Assembly: GCF_030247185.1 (NCBI RefSeq)
Contig: NC_080572.1
Location: 216,967,435-217,031,434, forward strand
Direction of reading: 5' to 3'
Source: Malaya genurostris
Taxonomy: Eukaryota > Arthropoda > Insecta > Diptera > Culicidae
Length of the DNA stretch: 64,000 nucleotides
Shown here: one piece after another, positions 1 to 11,957 of the stretch
Numbering within the stretch: the first letter of the stretch is position 1
Layout of the letters: the number at the start of each line of letters is the position of its first letter
Notes under the pieces: model-generated
Database searches by the model: none
Seen by the model: the letters and a program-made list of their open reading frames with translations, nothing else
What the model was told of the DNA's origin: nothing
Position numbers and translations under genes: made by a program

Positions 1-333
1 GTAGACTCGTATATTGGTTGAGACAGAAGACTCTGTTTATTTATTAATTAACAATTCAAGAGGTACTGTTCATATGATGTCCGTGAGCTACTCCCTATCA
101 ATGGACGAAACCAAAGAGACACTTGGTTAATAAACTTTCCTTAATTTTGCACCTCACACCACCGGTTTAACTTCTCTCAAAAACATGGTTCCCTCATTAC
201 ACAATATATGAGTATAAGTTGCTTGCAGAAATAAACATTCCGATCCCCTGTGGTTTCCATTGGATAAAGTTTTCCAAATGTTTCATGATAACGTCTGACA
301 GAATGTCGGTTTGGCTTGTGGCTGTTTTAATCC
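1..333. other. unassigned AT-rich DNA
   Basis: I see no open frame with recognisable protein similarity, RNA gene or clear repeat boundary here. It ends where a dispersed repeat (starting with a CCACCTAGTGG block) begins. Confidence 0.4.
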
Positions 334-776
334 ACCTAGTGGTGTAATGATGCCTTTTTTATATCAATCATTCTATCATATATAATACTGTGGTATTCTT
401 CAAAACAATTTTCTTCGATTCTTAAAAGAATAACCGAAATCGGTTTGTTTGACCGTCTACTGATAAAAACTATCAATTGGAGAAGATTTGAGGTCGATTT
501 AGAAAACTTTTTACGGTTTTTCGCCCACTTTACCCTACGATTTTTAACACACTTTACCCTATAAATTTCAGACATTACGCATGGGACCACAGGACCTTTA
601 ATTTGAACCTAAGTTTGTGAAAATCGATCACGCCAGCTATGAGAAAAGTTAGAACACATATTTTCATATTTTTGCACATTTCACCCCATAACTCCGGAAC
701 CGGTAGTCGGATCAAAATAATATTCAGTTTTCACAGTGATTGCATGACCTTTCTATTTGAGAAAGGCAAAACACAA
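334..776 (-). repeat. dispersed repeat, GCCTTTCTCAT-end family, short copy
   Basis: The left edge carries AATCCACCTAGTGGTG followed by ATGATGCC. The right edge carries CACAGTGATTGCATGACC and TTTGAGAAAGGC. Both edge blocks recur in opposite orientation at 36.76 kb (CTATGCAATCACTG) and 45.27 kb (ATGAGAAAGGCATTATC), and near 52.08, 58.2 and 33.09 kb. The interior holds the 'aactccggaaccggtagtcgg' theme seen in the other copies. Short open frames inside are not genes. The family looks like a non-autonomous element with short inverted ends. Its superfamily cannot be assigned from this copy. Confidence 0.6.
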
Positions 777-816
777 TTTCATGTTTTTGATCGTATACCT
801 ATTAATATTATTAATA

Positions 817-1396
817 CAGGGTCCGGCACTCGAAGTGTAACCAATTAAAAAGGCCATAAATTCAGTTTGGAAAATTACTTTTACTTAATTCAAAGTACAA
901 AATGTGTAAAAATAATACAAAATTCGGAATCAATTCACTTTTGCTCGATATGACCACCTTTTGCCTTGACTATGGCCTTGAGACGGTCAAAAAACGAATC
1001 GCAAGCTGCCCGAATGTGACTTGCAGGTGTATTTTGGCCCACTCGCGGACAATAACTTTTTTCAGCGCCTCGAGACTGGTGTATCTTTTAGTTCGGACTT
1101 TGCTCTCCAAAATGACCCAAAGAGAATAATCCATTGGATGCGCATCTGGTGAATTCGAGAGCCATTGTGTGGACGTGATGAAGTTCGGAACGTTGTTTTT
1201 CAGCCATTCTTGGTTCACTCGAGCTTTGTGAGATGGTGCCGAGTCCTGCTGAAACGTCCATGGTCTGCCACCGAAATGTTTGTCTGCCCACGGCTTCAAA
1301 GCAACCTCCAGAATACTTTCCCGATAATATGTCGCATTTACCTTGACGCCAGGCTCGAAGGTCTGAAGTTGGTTACACTTCGAGTACCGGACCCTG
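817..1396 (-). mobile_element. internally deleted Tc1/mariner element, DD37D (maT-type)
   Basis: The element is bounded by 28-bp terminal inverted repeats at 817-844 and 1369-1396 that begin CAGGGTCCGG and differ at one position. The left end abuts a TA, and the right flank reads CATA, so the TA target duplication is not clean on that side. At 580 bp it is less than half the length of an autonomous element. The C-terminal half of the transposase lies on the minus strand and fills most of the interior. The N-terminal DNA-binding half and the first catalytic Asp are missing, so this copy could move only with transposase from elsewhere. Confidence 0.8.
970..1368 (-). pseudogene. DD37D transposase C-terminal fragment
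   Basis: A minus-strand frame reads from 1368 to a stop at 970. It contains the second catalytic Asp in WTFQQDSAPSH, a W-x-SNSPD block and HPMDYSLW. There are 37 residues between the QQD aspartate and the Asp of PMDY, which is the maT-type DD37D spacing. Downstream, LEALKKVIVREW matches the usual C-terminal helix. The first catalytic Asp and both helix-turn-helix domains are absent because of an internal deletion. The frame is open but too short to encode a working enzyme. Family assignment rests on the motif spacing and was not tested by a search. Confidence 0.75.
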
Positions 1397-1444
1397 CATA
1401 ATCGGTTAAGTGCCCTAGCACAAAATTTGGTTACGGGAAACTTT

Positions 1445-1518
1445 ACGTCTGCTTAGCGTTTCTGATTGAACAGCCGAGTTTAGCATAAAGCAGTTCAATT
1501 TGAACTGCTATGCACTGA
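1445..1518 (-). repeat. 74-bp palindromic dispersed repeat, copy 1
   Basis: It contains the palindrome AGCAGTTCAATTTGAACTGCT, with TGCACTGA at one end and ACGTCTGCTTAGCG at the other. A copy of exactly the same length lies in the other orientation at 47390-47463, and a larger relative spans about 12360-12815. No coding capacity. Confidence 0.55.
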
Positions 1519-1539
1519 TGAATTTTTAATGTCAACTAT

Positions 1540-2045
1540 CTTAGAAATACATGAAACGTCCAGATCTGACGTAATTCCCAAAAAATAAACTTTTTTTTTG
1601 AAAAAAAAAATCTACTTTGGTACTTTGAAAATCGACTTGAGACCGCGTAACTTCGGATATACGTGTAGAAAAACCGCCAAATTGAAAAACAAAATTGTTT
1701 AGTGCCAAATGTTTCAGGAATGCATGAAACGTCCAGATCTGGTATAATCTCAAAAAAAATATTTATTTTTAATTTTTTTTTCTCAAAAAAAATTTTTTCG
1801 ACTTTGGAACTTAGAAAAATTTTGAGATTTCCGTCGTCTAAACGTCTTAGAAATGCATAAGAAAAATCTAAAAAATTTTTTTAAGAAAATCAAAAACTTT
1901 CGAAGTGTCAGATACTTAAAAAAAATTCAGGATGACACCAAATCTCGGAAGTCGTAACTTCGGAAGTCAGCGTAAAAAAAACCGCGTTACTTTGGAAATT
2001 CACGTAAAAAAGCCGCGTAAAAAACTGCATGAAAAAGGACCTCAG
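1540..2045. repeat. internally repetitive dispersed repeat, copy 1
   Basis: The stretch repeats a 'CATGAAACGTCCAGATCTG' theme at about 1550 and 1728. From about 1940 it carries reiterated 'CGTAACTTCGGAA', 'CGCGTTAC' and 'CGTAAAAAAGCCGCG' blocks, ending in CATGAAAAAGGACCTCAGTG. Read on the other strand it matches about 32,690-32,870, which begins CACTGAGGCC. The open frames within are by-products of this composition. Confidence 0.6.
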
Positions 2046-2280
2046 TGCACATCATATAATTATTTTTCGGTGTTATTATGTCGCCAAGACGTTGGTCACC
2101 AACCCGCCGTCGCAAGCGGCGGCCTCTCGCATACAAACCTGTAATCGCCTCGATTGCCCAACTGGGGTTCATGAATCAATCTTTATTCAAGAAGTGCAAT
2201 TGTAGTTGAACAGATTAGTCATTTTTAAATCAATTCCAATTACGATATTAAGAGAATTGCAGGATTCGACGAAATTGGAG

Positions 2281-2352
2281 TCGCTAAGCAGACGCAAACT
2301 TCACACAATTTATGTGATCCTTGCTTAGCGGTTCAAATTGAACTATCAGTCG
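2281..2352. repeat. diverged relative of the 74-bp palindromic repeat
   Basis: CGCTAAGCAGACG at the left and CTTAGCGGTTCAAATTGAAC at the right match the end and core blocks of the repeat at 1445-1518, in rearranged form. Confidence 0.4.
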
Positions 2353-2501
2353 GAAATTGAGGAGCTCAAATAGTTTTACAATCTGTTTCGAAAATTTTGT
2401 ACTGTGTTTGTGTCGTCAACTAAATCAATAGGGTAATGAGATATTTATTTGAATCAAAGTTACGATTCTAAAGTCCCCAAACCGTGTCGAGGAACAGAAT
2501 A

Positions 2502-3420
2502 ACACATGGATCAATAAGTCCCGAGACTAACAATGGAAACAACATTTTTTTGCAAAATTTTTTTTTATTCATCAACATAATCACCTTTTAGGATGATACA
2601 ATGGTTCCAACGTTTTTCCAATTTTTCAATATCATGTTTATAAAAAAATTATCTTTCGCTTCAAAATAAGCTTCAGTTTCAGCGATGACCTCCTCATTTG
2701 AGCCAAATCTTTTTCCCTGAGCATTTTTTTAAGATCAGCAAAGAGCCAGTAGTCACTGGGGGCTAAATCTGGCGAGTATGGGTGTGGGGAAGCAGATCAA
2801 AGCCCAATTCGTTCAATTTCGCCATTGTTTTCATCGACTTGTGGCAGGGTGCATTTAGTTCCATCGAAAGCAATCGCGGCATCCACTTGGAAAAAAACCT
2901 TTTTCATGCTCAATTTTTCATGAAGGATAGTAAATACACTTCCATATGATATCTGTGTCATCTCAGCAATCTCACGGAGCTTCACTTTACGATCTTTCAT
3001 TATAATTTTTGTCACTTCACTCACATTTTCCGGTGTAACGGCTTCCACAGCTCTACCCGAGCGTTCCACGTCATTTGTGTCGGTACGACCACGTTTAAAC
3101 TCGGCGAACCACCGACAAATCGTTGCTTTTGATGGATAAGAGTCCGGATAACATTTTTCAATTCATTGTTTCGCTTGCACGGTGTTTTTACCCATTAAAA
3201 AACAATGTTTTATCAAAACACGAAACTCGGTTTTTTCCATTTTTTAAACAAACTACAAAACGACTTTACTCCAACCTCGATAACTCCGCTGTTTCTGGTC
3301 GGATCGACTTAAAATTTTGACCCGTTTCAATCAAAGGTTAGTACTCTAGAAAGACGTGATTACTGGTTTACTACGAGCGCCATCTCTGCTTTAGTCTCGG
3401 GACTTGTGTAATCCATGTGT
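2502..3420 (-). mobile_element. internally deleted mariner element, copy A
   Basis: TA dinucleotides flank the element (2500-2501 and 3421-3422). The ends are inverted: ACACATGGATCAATAAGTC on the left and, read inward from the right, ACACATGGATTACACAAGTC. The same ends bound a second copy at 58925-59563. The minus strand carries mariner transposase pieces: a helix-turn-helix region (DAERSGR-like, KDRKVKL-EIA, ISYGSVFTILHE) at 2797-3100 and, frame-shifted at about 2690-2800, the LLPHPYSPDLAPSDYWLF catalytic block with the third Asp. Much of the middle, with the first two catalytic aspartates, is gone. Non-functional. Confidence 0.85.
2690..3245 (-). pseudogene. mariner (DD34D-type) transposase, deleted and frameshifted
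   Basis: The N-terminal mariner signature is readable from about 3240 downward (GKNTV-type, then DAERSGR at about 3065). It continues with VTPENVSEVTKIIMKDRKVKL and ISYGSVFTILHEKLSMK, which are typical second helix-turn-helix sequences. After about 2880 the frame runs into unrelated residues. The catalytic tail YSPDLAPSDYWLFADLKKML is in another frame. The WVPR linker and first catalytic region are missing. Compare the similarly decayed copy at 59003-59395. Confidence 0.8.
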
Positions 3421-3422
3421 TA

Positions 3423-4194
3423 TGGTCGTAAAAAGTCATGCCCGGAAGTTCAACGACTAGAAGTTAACGAATCCACACTGCTGCGAAATAGACAACACCA
3501 AGAATAAGTGTGATGTTATCGACAGAAGATGTCGAAGCTTGCTAAGAAGTTATTAGTTTTGCAAGCAATTTGTACTTGCGGAAAAGTGGAGTACACCTTT
3601 CGTTATCATTAGCACCATAAAGGGTGAATTTCTTCAGAAGCGTCTTCTTCCTCTCCTAAAAAATCACGAAGGCTCGACGATCTTCTGACCGGATTTAGTA
3701 TCATGTCACTACACAAAGAACGCGCTAGAGTAAAATAATACAAATTATGTCTTTCCGGAACTACACCAAACAGAAAAAAATGCCGGGCCCTTATAAAGGG
3801 GCACCTTTTCATACAACCTACCGTATTAAAGGATGCAAGATCGCACAGAAGCTTATAGCAGGAATTTATACCAAAGTTTTTTTTATATTTTTTTGAATAA
3901 ATATTTATTGAAATATGAGTTAAACTTACATTATTAAGATTTAAATTAGGTGTTCAGCCACAAGTGGTCTGAAAGGTCATCACTTGTGGCTGAACACCCT
4001 GTGGCTCTATTATATACATGATTTGGCTATTACCACGAAGACATCATTTGCTTCCGCAATTCTGTGATTTTTGTGTAGGAAAAATAGTAAACCTACTTGC
4101 ATTGTGTATTGTGGAAAAGGAACTAATCGATTCAATTGAAGATCGGCATCGATTTTTGTCGGAATTTACTTATAATATTATGTGACATAACATC
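3423..4194. other. unassigned DNA with a short inverted repeat
   Basis: No gene is recognised. At about 3950-4000 there is a perfect short palindrome, GTGTTCAGCCACAAGTG paired with CACTTGTGGCTGAACAC, separated by about 15 bases. It would form a stem of about 17 bp. Its role is unknown. Confidence 0.4.
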
Positions 4195-4330
<136 letters not shown>

Positions 4331-5044
4331 GCAGAGATCATTCTTTGTAATCGCATCACGTAAGAACGGATGGACGGATATACATGATTCTTTTTTTGTT
4401 TGATCAGTTTTTACCCCCACCGGGTTCGTACATCAACAAAATTAGGAAAATTTGTTGAAAAAGTGGGAAGAATCCATAAAGTTGTTTTGTATGGACATTG
4501 GAATTTTCTACTGAAAAAGTCGCCAATGATTGCTAGATTTACGATTGGTGTTTGGCGCGCAACGAGTTGCATAAGTGTTAGGACGTCGTAGGAAAGAATA
4601 CTAGATCGTCGAATAAGTTTTTTGACGCGCAACGAGATGTTTTGTGGAGAATTCTCATGCATACGTGATTAATTGGGTATCAAAATTATTGCTTGGTAAA
4701 TAAATTAATGGCAGAATGCATATGACTGTATGACCGCTGCAGGTAGACGAAAATTTCTGATATCCAGTTAAAGAATTGTATGTAATGAAATCAGATGAAT
4801 CAGATATCAGAAAATTTTTGAATGAATCAATGAAAAGATTATGCTGTAGAAGCGCTAAGGTCAAACTAAGAGATCTTCCTTGCATTTTACTTTCGAATGT
4901 TTTAGATTACAATAAGTGGCAATTAGATCAATGTTCAAGGTGATTACCATAATGAACTGAGACTGAAATTTTCTGTTTCATATTCTGTGAAGAATGTTAA
5001 GATTGATAAGATAAATATCAAATTAAAATTTAAGCGTCGTCTCT

Positions 5045-5318
5045 CCAAGAAACCAAAAGTTCCACAGTACCTGAAAAGTATCGACTTTATTAGAGCTTTA
5101 ATGTACGCGTGATACTTTTTAGCAACTAGAACGTACAGAAAATATTCCCAGAAAACTTTCTCACCGCTTTAAAGCTGTACAAGGAACTTCTGCAAAGTTT
5201 GTTCTGTTGCGTCGGGTGAACATTCAAGTTTGAGTAATTCCTTAAAAACGGACTGTTGGGAATGTTTTGTATGCTACTTAAGTCAAATCCTTTTTTACGA
5301 ACTTTTGGTTACTTGGGC
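5045..5318. mobile_element. short non-autonomous element (MITE-like), CCAAGTAACCAAAAGTT ends
   Basis: The left end CCAAGAAACCAAAAGTTC and the right end GAACTTTTGGTTACTTGGG are imperfect inverted copies about 270 bp apart. There is no coding capacity. Ends starting CCCAAGTAGC bound another small element at 25497-25795, so the two may belong to related families. The target duplication is not clear here. Confidence 0.55.
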
Positions 5319-5539
5319 TAAATACAAATTGTAAATATATCTTACTCTGCCGAATGAACAACTCTAGAAGAGAAACTCTGCAACATTGTGTTAAGTTTAT
5401 CAATCCAGAAATCCCAATCTTGGGTTATGAAACAACTTCAAACATCATTTTCCTGAGTTTACTCGGCGGACTTTCGATCCAAAATGTGTTTGTAGAAATT
5501 CAAACCAACCTAAAATACTCTTCGTGGCGAATAAGATGA

Positions 5540-5830
5540 TGGACTCAATGCTATAGAAGGAAGAATGCTTCGAAAATAGCGTACTTCCTTTCATTAAAGC
5601 CAAAGCCCGTAAAGTTTTGGCAAGATTTCGAGAGTTGCCACTGCAGCCGGGTAGTCATCCAGTGGTACCGCGATAATAACGTAGATTTCATCGATAAAAA
5701 CATAAAGCCACCCAAGTGTCCGCAGTTCCAGCTAATCGAAAGATTTTGGGTAATCTGGAACAAATGTGCCAAGGAAGTTAACTCCGGAGGTGCGCAGCGT
5801 TTTATGGCAAGAATCAAGAAGAAAGTGTGA
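5540..5830 (+). pseudogene. Tc1-like transposase C-terminal fragment
   Basis: A plus-strand frame with no start codon runs from just after a stop at 5537 to TGA at 5828-5830, about 96 residues. It reads FWQDFESCHCSR, WYRDNNVDFI, then PPKCPQFQLIERFW, and ends in a Lys-rich tail. This matches the C-terminal half of Tc1-type DDE transposases whose usual motifs are FWPDLASCHY and NPPNCPQLRPIE. The aspartate of the second motif survives as QDFESCH and the final catalytic Glu as LIERFW. The upstream two-thirds is missing, so it is a 5'-truncated relic. Recognised from motifs only. Confidence 0.7.
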
Positions 5831-6990
5831 ATTTTCATTAGAAACGAAGAGAAATTATTTGTATTGATATGTTTCCCTTAAAGTATGAACTATCTTTGTT
5901 TTGTTTTAATCTTTTTTTTTATTTTCTCCGCTCAATGCTTCAGGTTGTTTTGTTACGTAACGTTATTCGGAATTTACTTCGAAAAACGATAATGTATTGA
6001 AATAGAATTTTTAAAATATCATCTATAGGTTTTGGTATCTCATCGGTAACCAGTTTGTGGATATAGCACATCGTTTTTCGATATTCCTTAAACATTTAAA
6101 TGTCTCTTTGCTCATGTTCGCCGAACCGGAACCAAATTTATAATGACTGCCTCAAACATTCAAACATGTATTTCCAGAGGGTGCTTTTCATTCGATTTAT
6201 TTGACGCCATAAAACTTTTTATCGCACGGAGATCCCCCAATTTTGCAACCGAACGAACCGTAAAACGACAAGGGTTGAACCGCGTGTGAATTCGTACGGG
6301 AGGAAAGTTACTTACAAAGGACATACTCCGCGCATAAAATTTCTGTTCCATCCTCTGTTCGTTCGTGTCACGAAAATATTCTCGAGGCGAAAATGTCTGA
6401 TATGATGACGAAAGCAGCAACACCCTCGACGAAAGTATGTAACGGATCGGCAACTTTTTATTTCTCCAGCGTCTTTGTCCGGTCGCTGACCAAATCTACA
6501 AACACTTACCATTACTCATTCTTCTGTTGAAAATGACGAAAAAAATATCACTTCAGATTGCTCACATTTCACCAAACAGGATCGTGGTGAGTGGCAATTC
6601 AACTGGCAAGAGACGATTACTAATTCATGTAGCAGAGACACACGTCTTTCCCAACACATTAGTAATGCAACACGGGTTTGACTTCGGGTTGGACTCACTG
6701 CGTATCCCTTTTGCCATAAGGCGAACGTAGTAGCAACAATCTGCGAGAATGCGTGTCGTAACCTTTCCTTCAAACTAAATCTCAACCCTCTTCAACCCAC
6801 GAGACAGCGCCAGCAAATCAATTTTTCATGATTTTAGTCCCATCGGAAATGTGGAAATTTGTCCTTTCCCATCGGTGACAGTTGAATTTTCGATCGAACG
6901 AGATTGAGTTTAACTGGATTCAGGTTTTCCAGCACGTTAGGTAAAATTGATACAATATTTTGCTCGATATTGAACGTTTTAAGTTTTATA
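5831..6990. other. low-repeat intergenic DNA
   Basis: From about 6100 to 6900 the composition is more even and I find no internal copies of it in the window. Several overlapping short open frames occur on both strands, none with recognisable motifs. It could be single-copy host DNA such as regulatory sequence. Nothing decides. Confidence 0.35.
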
Positions 6991-7498
<508 letters not shown>

Positions 7499-9936
7499 TA
7501 GTTTTTTATCTTTCTTCGGTCAAGATTTGCTTTAAAAAGGCCGTTATGTGGAACACTCGTTTTGTAATCAATAAATCCCAAAAATTTAAACAATAATTTA
7601 ATGATTTAAAGTACTCCATCTTTGTTTATAATAAAAATAAACCTAAACCCTAATAACCGATACATTAGACTACCTTTCCAACGCAAACCGCCATATTCTA
7701 TCCTTGTTCGTTCGTGGTTAATCCCACGTTTCATCGTAAAAATTTGTTGCGCGCCGAGAACGAATCTGGCCACCATTTGCCTTTCTTTCGCTAACGACAT
7801 AAATTGTATCCCTTTGGGCCATCGGCAACAGGAGTCCGAAAAAAGTGCCAGACACACGCACAGTTAGAAAAACCCCATCCACAGGATCCGCAACGTTTTA
7901 TGTGGGTGAACTAAAGCTGCTCGTTTGTAATTGAGCTTTCTTTAGATTGGAGGAAAAAATGGCCGGCAAGGGAAAAGACGCGTGTATAGGAAACCAACAG
8001 TATTTGCATCTTTGAATAGTAGGGCGAAAAACTGGTTTCCACGGAGTGATAATATTTTCCTGAGAGTTGTTGTTTTCAGCACAGATACCAAGATATTACC
8101 GAAAATCGGCTGATATTTGAGCAACCCTAAACTTGCAATACATAGTGAGCCAGTCGACCCTTTTCTTTCTGTTCAAGACATTTCCAAGGAGATTCTCCCG
8201 AGCGGAAAATCGTTAAATTCTCGTTTTTATTAGCGTTAATGTTTATTACGAGCAATTTGTGCCGAACACAGAAAAAGTTGGTAGAAGCGTTGCTCCGGTG
8301 ATGGACCTAGAAGCAGAGGCGTGTATTCCATCGGACAGCAAATCGGACCCCATGTTTCTGGTCTATGGTTCGGGTCGAATGGATCGTAAGTCCTTGGAGC
8401 ATTCATCGGATCCATCCTCGCAATTTATGAACCATTCCGGCTGATTTATGAACCGCAACGTCGCTCTAGGGTCGCGTCTTTACACTGGCTAACTCTCGAT
8501 TTACTAGCAACTACACTGTCATCGGTTCCAGCGTAAGCCACAGTACATATTGTTTGTTGTCATACTCCCGCGAAGATTATGACGGGTGGAAAAGTTAACA
8601 GCAAATAATTATAGCCTTGGACAAACCGGACAGCGGCGGCTGTGGTCCAAGCTACGGACTTGGCGTCAATGTTTGGTCGGACTTCAAACTCTGCTCATCC
8701 ATTCTAGTAGCTCCGTTTCGAAATGTACGATGCTAATAAAACACAAAACATTGTGCACAGCAGATAAAGTCAATACTTTTTAATGTAACTAAAATAAAAT
8801 ATCTATTATAAAACATGCTGTGTTTTGTTGACTGTTTCCAAATATTTGTGTGCTGTATATTAGAAAGATATGTAATTTATAATATTCACGAAAAATTGAA
8901 AGTTTCTTTAAACCATACACTATGAACACGTTTCATTGTCTATAGAATGTTGGAATGACAGAATATTCCAATAAAACGAAGTCCAGGTGAATTTGGTGAG
9001 ATCGTATGTGGTAATCTTGACACGATGTTTTGTGAAAAGTCGGTTTCCTCATATTAAATCCCATACAAACATTAAACATCGGGCTCGAAAATATAGTTTC
9101 ATCGATCGAGCTAAATTTTTGCATAGTTCTTATGGGACTCAAAAGGAAATTCATTTTTTTCTCATACAACGTTGGCTCACCCTAATGCGCATGCGCTTAG
9201 TGAAACCAATCCTCTCTTATGTGACTTTCGTTTACGACGAAAAATGATTATGCAAATCGCTAGTCACCTACGGAAACCAGTAAGTTCATTATGGCAAGGC
9301 TTGTGAGAAAAAACAACAACAAAAACAACCGAAAATTCCCATCAAATAAATCATCAACTGCTAATAATGTACAACGAAACAAAAACAAGACAGAAAAACG
9401 CTACAACGATGCTTCAAACATCAACAACTGCGACGACGAATCCATGGACAATGGGAGAAATGGTGAACCAATAGCCTCTCATGGTGAAATAATTACACTA
9501 GACTAAGACAAATCGGCTCCGCTATATCTCAAAGATCACGAGTCATGTTAAAAAAAAAACGAAATAAACAAAATTGTATGATATTTTTTAATTGAACAGA
9601 ATTATGAACAGTTGGGAGAATTGGAGTTTTTATCAAGGAGATCAATCATAACATCTCTCGGTTATTTATTTAATATGGGCAGAACTTCGATGAATCTATA
9701 CAAGGGAGGTGATTCACATTCGTACAAGAACAGCTTCCAGCTGATCGTTTTGTCAATGAAGGATAATTTGGTTTCTAGTTTACAGCTAACAATGCGATGC
9801 CTATTCATTACTTTACTAGTTTACTTTTTATAACTATCCAGCAAGATGTTGTACTATGTTGTACTTAATGACTGACAGGAAAAAAACTGGTTCATGGAGT
9901 AGTTGAAATGGAAATTTGCGAAAAAAAACAATTTAG
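7499..9936. other. unassigned intergenic DNA
   Basis: I recognise no gene. A plus-strand frame at 8259-8375 ends at ATGGATC|GTAAGT, a good splice-donor match, but no acceptor or homologous domain supports an exon. At 9291-9506 an Asn/Lys-rich 71-residue frame starts with ATG, with low-complexity composition and no known motif. About 8905-9190 resembles dispersed-repeat DNA. Confidence 0.3.
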
Positions 9937-10022
9937 ATGAGACTCATTTTATCATTTAAGAGGAGCTTCTCCATCAAACGGGTTTCTCAGATCCTTCATT
10001 TTGAGCGTGAATTGAAAAAAAA

Positions 10023-11066
10023 CTATGCGTCGCCTAATCCGCAGATTTCTTGTAGATTTTTTTTTGTTTCAAAGATATTTTTATTCAGGCCTATTTGCAT
10101 AAAAGCTTTACGTGGCCGATTGAGCCGATTTTTTAAATAATTTTTTTTTGTGTTGGATCTCGTTGTCACCCTTTTTCTAGGGGGAGAGGAGCTTCCATTT
10201 TCCTCCTGCGAGGATTGAGGGGCACTTCGTTCGTGGTTTGTCTTGTCATCCATTGCCGCATCGATGGTATTGTTGTCGATTTCCGTCTTCTTTTCGTTGC
10301 TAGTTGCTGTAGATGCATCTTGTTGTACATTGGTTGCAATTGCTAGTTGGTTGGAGGGTAAGTTGTTCACTGCAGCTGGTGTACTTTGTTTTATAGGGGA
10401 TGATGATGGATTCGTCGAAGGGGATGCTTCATTGTTGTTTGTGACTGTCACAGGTGTACTGGGGTTGCTTGGGGTTGGTGTGAAGGAAGCATCGTTGTCC
10501 TTCGGTGTAGTTGTCTCCTTGTCCAGTTTATCACGTGGCTTACCGTAGTGAACAGCTTTTTGGCAATATTGACATGTGGCCATCTGATTGTCATAGGTTA
10601 CAAGTGATTTGCATGGAATTCTTGTATCTTGACCGAAAATCACATAAGAAGGTATAGCCTTCTTCAAGTGTATGCGTAATAAATTTACGCCATTTAGAAT
10701 ACCGGGGAAAAAATTCTTCCACTTTTCTTTTTCGATAGAGAGAATCTCTCCTTATTGGGAGAAAGTTTTGCGAATATATGAATCGGTGACGCTTGAGGGA
10801 AGATCATGCACACGCACTTCTATAGCACTATCATCCATATATACTGGAATGTTGTACTTGATGTTCTCGTGTTCCACATAGTGCACATTATTATTATCTT
10901 TTGCGAATTGAATTGCATCCAACTCTTTATAAAACTGGATGTAAATAACATTATTTGTCTTATTGCATTGAAGTAAATGCACACGTTCAATGTCAAGATG
11001 CATTTGCTCCTTAAGGTAGCGCTTCGCCGTGGTCAGGTCGAAGCAAGACAACTCACTGCTTCGTCT
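10023..11066 (-). pseudogene. gag-like ORF1 of a non-LTR retrotransposon, one stop codon
   Basis: A minus-strand frame runs from about 11066 to a stop at 10023, broken only by TAA just after IRKTFSQ (about 10749). Before the stop are DLTTAKRYLKEQMHLD and YIQFYKELDAI. After it comes GEILSIEKEKWKNFFPGI, then the RIPCKSLVTYDNQM region leading to a zinc-knuckle-like CQYCQKAVHYG. The C-terminal half is a Ser/Thr/Pro/Asn-rich tail with a basic PPRKRVTTRS segment. This architecture fits the nucleic-acid-binding ORF1 proteins of insect non-LTR retrotransposons. The last zinc-knuckle Cys appears to be Arg (GKPRDK). No reverse transcriptase follows, so it is an isolated, recently inactivated fragment. 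Confidence 0.75.
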
Positions 11067-11204
11067 TGCTTTGTCGCCGAAATTTCACCCTAAATTGCAA
11101 ATTTCTAAAATACTAACCCGATTCACGAAAAATCAAAAACATACTATTGTAGGTAAATGATTTTACTATGCATTTGGCGAAAAATATCAGTTAGAAAGCT
11201 TTTC

Positions 11205-11590
11205 TTTCGCGAGATTTCGTGCGAGTTTTGTTAAAATTTGGTTTTCTTTTTTCCTTTTCTCACTATAAACAACTCGCATATGTAGGGATGTGCTACGTTT
11301 TCAACAAAGCGTCAAAGCTAGTAGCAATGAAAATCATTACTGATTTCTGGTTCTACTGAAACATGAATAGAAATTATTTTACAAAGTAGTAACACTTACT
11401 TACATTTTCTACTCATCTATATTCAACGTTTACGCAGAGAGAACGGACAACGAAAACAAAAGGAATGTTGTTAGCGTCTACCGCATGTAGCATTTTGCAC
11501 ACCCCAATGCATGCGTTGACATTGTGTGCGTGCGAAAGAATAAGGAAAAACTCATTTATTTTTATAACTCGCACGAAATCTTTCGATAAA
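11205..11590. repeat. short inverted repeat pair upstream of ORF1
   Basis: GAGATTTCGTGCGAGTT near 11210-11227 is matched in inverse by AACTCGCACGAAATCTTTCG at 11567-11586. The enclosed roughly 340 bp is non-coding. It may be a small foldback element or part of the 5' region of the neighbouring retrotransposon fragment. Confidence 0.45.
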
Positions 11591-11737
11591 TATGTTTATC
11601 AGGCACAATTTATATACGAATCGATAGAAAAATTAATTATCTAGAATCGTATGTTCTTGGAATTTCCGTTTTCTTCCCCGTTTTCTCACAATTTTGGGTA
11701 AAGTGCGTGAAACCCCGGGATAGGCAGCGAACTCCCG

Positions 11738-11768
11738 TGACCACGGCGAAGCGCTACCTTAAGCAAAC
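11738..11768 (+). repeat. inverted copy of an ORF1 codon block
   Basis: GACCACGGCGAAGCGCTACC (continuing TTAAG) is an exact inverse match of the TTAKRYLK codons of the minus-strand ORF1 near 11014-11040. The two therefore stand head to head about 700 bp apart. Similarity does not continue on either side. Confidence 0.6.
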
Positions 11769-11957
11769 CTTCAAGTTCTCGTATCGAAGATCGAATTTTG
11801 CACTGTCTGAAGTCAACAATAAATGTATTCTTTCGTGTCGGCGATAGCTTTTTTTCACTCATATCGATGTCGTTCTATTGTTCACTACACAATACTGTAC
11901 TTGGTAAGCGGTTTTGTTTTATCGACTGACTTGGATGCGATGTGAAAGCGAACTGAT

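Noticed and set aside
7961..8010. ATGGCCGGCAAGGG as the start of a histone H2A-like gene
   Set aside because: Only the first few codons resemble it; the frame then departs completely and soon stops.
8259..8444. 61-codon frame ending at a good splice donor
   Set aside because: No acceptor, domain or neighbouring exon supports it.
9291..9506. Asn/Lys-rich 71-codon frame
   Set aside because: Low-complexity composition in AT-rich DNA; no motif or context.
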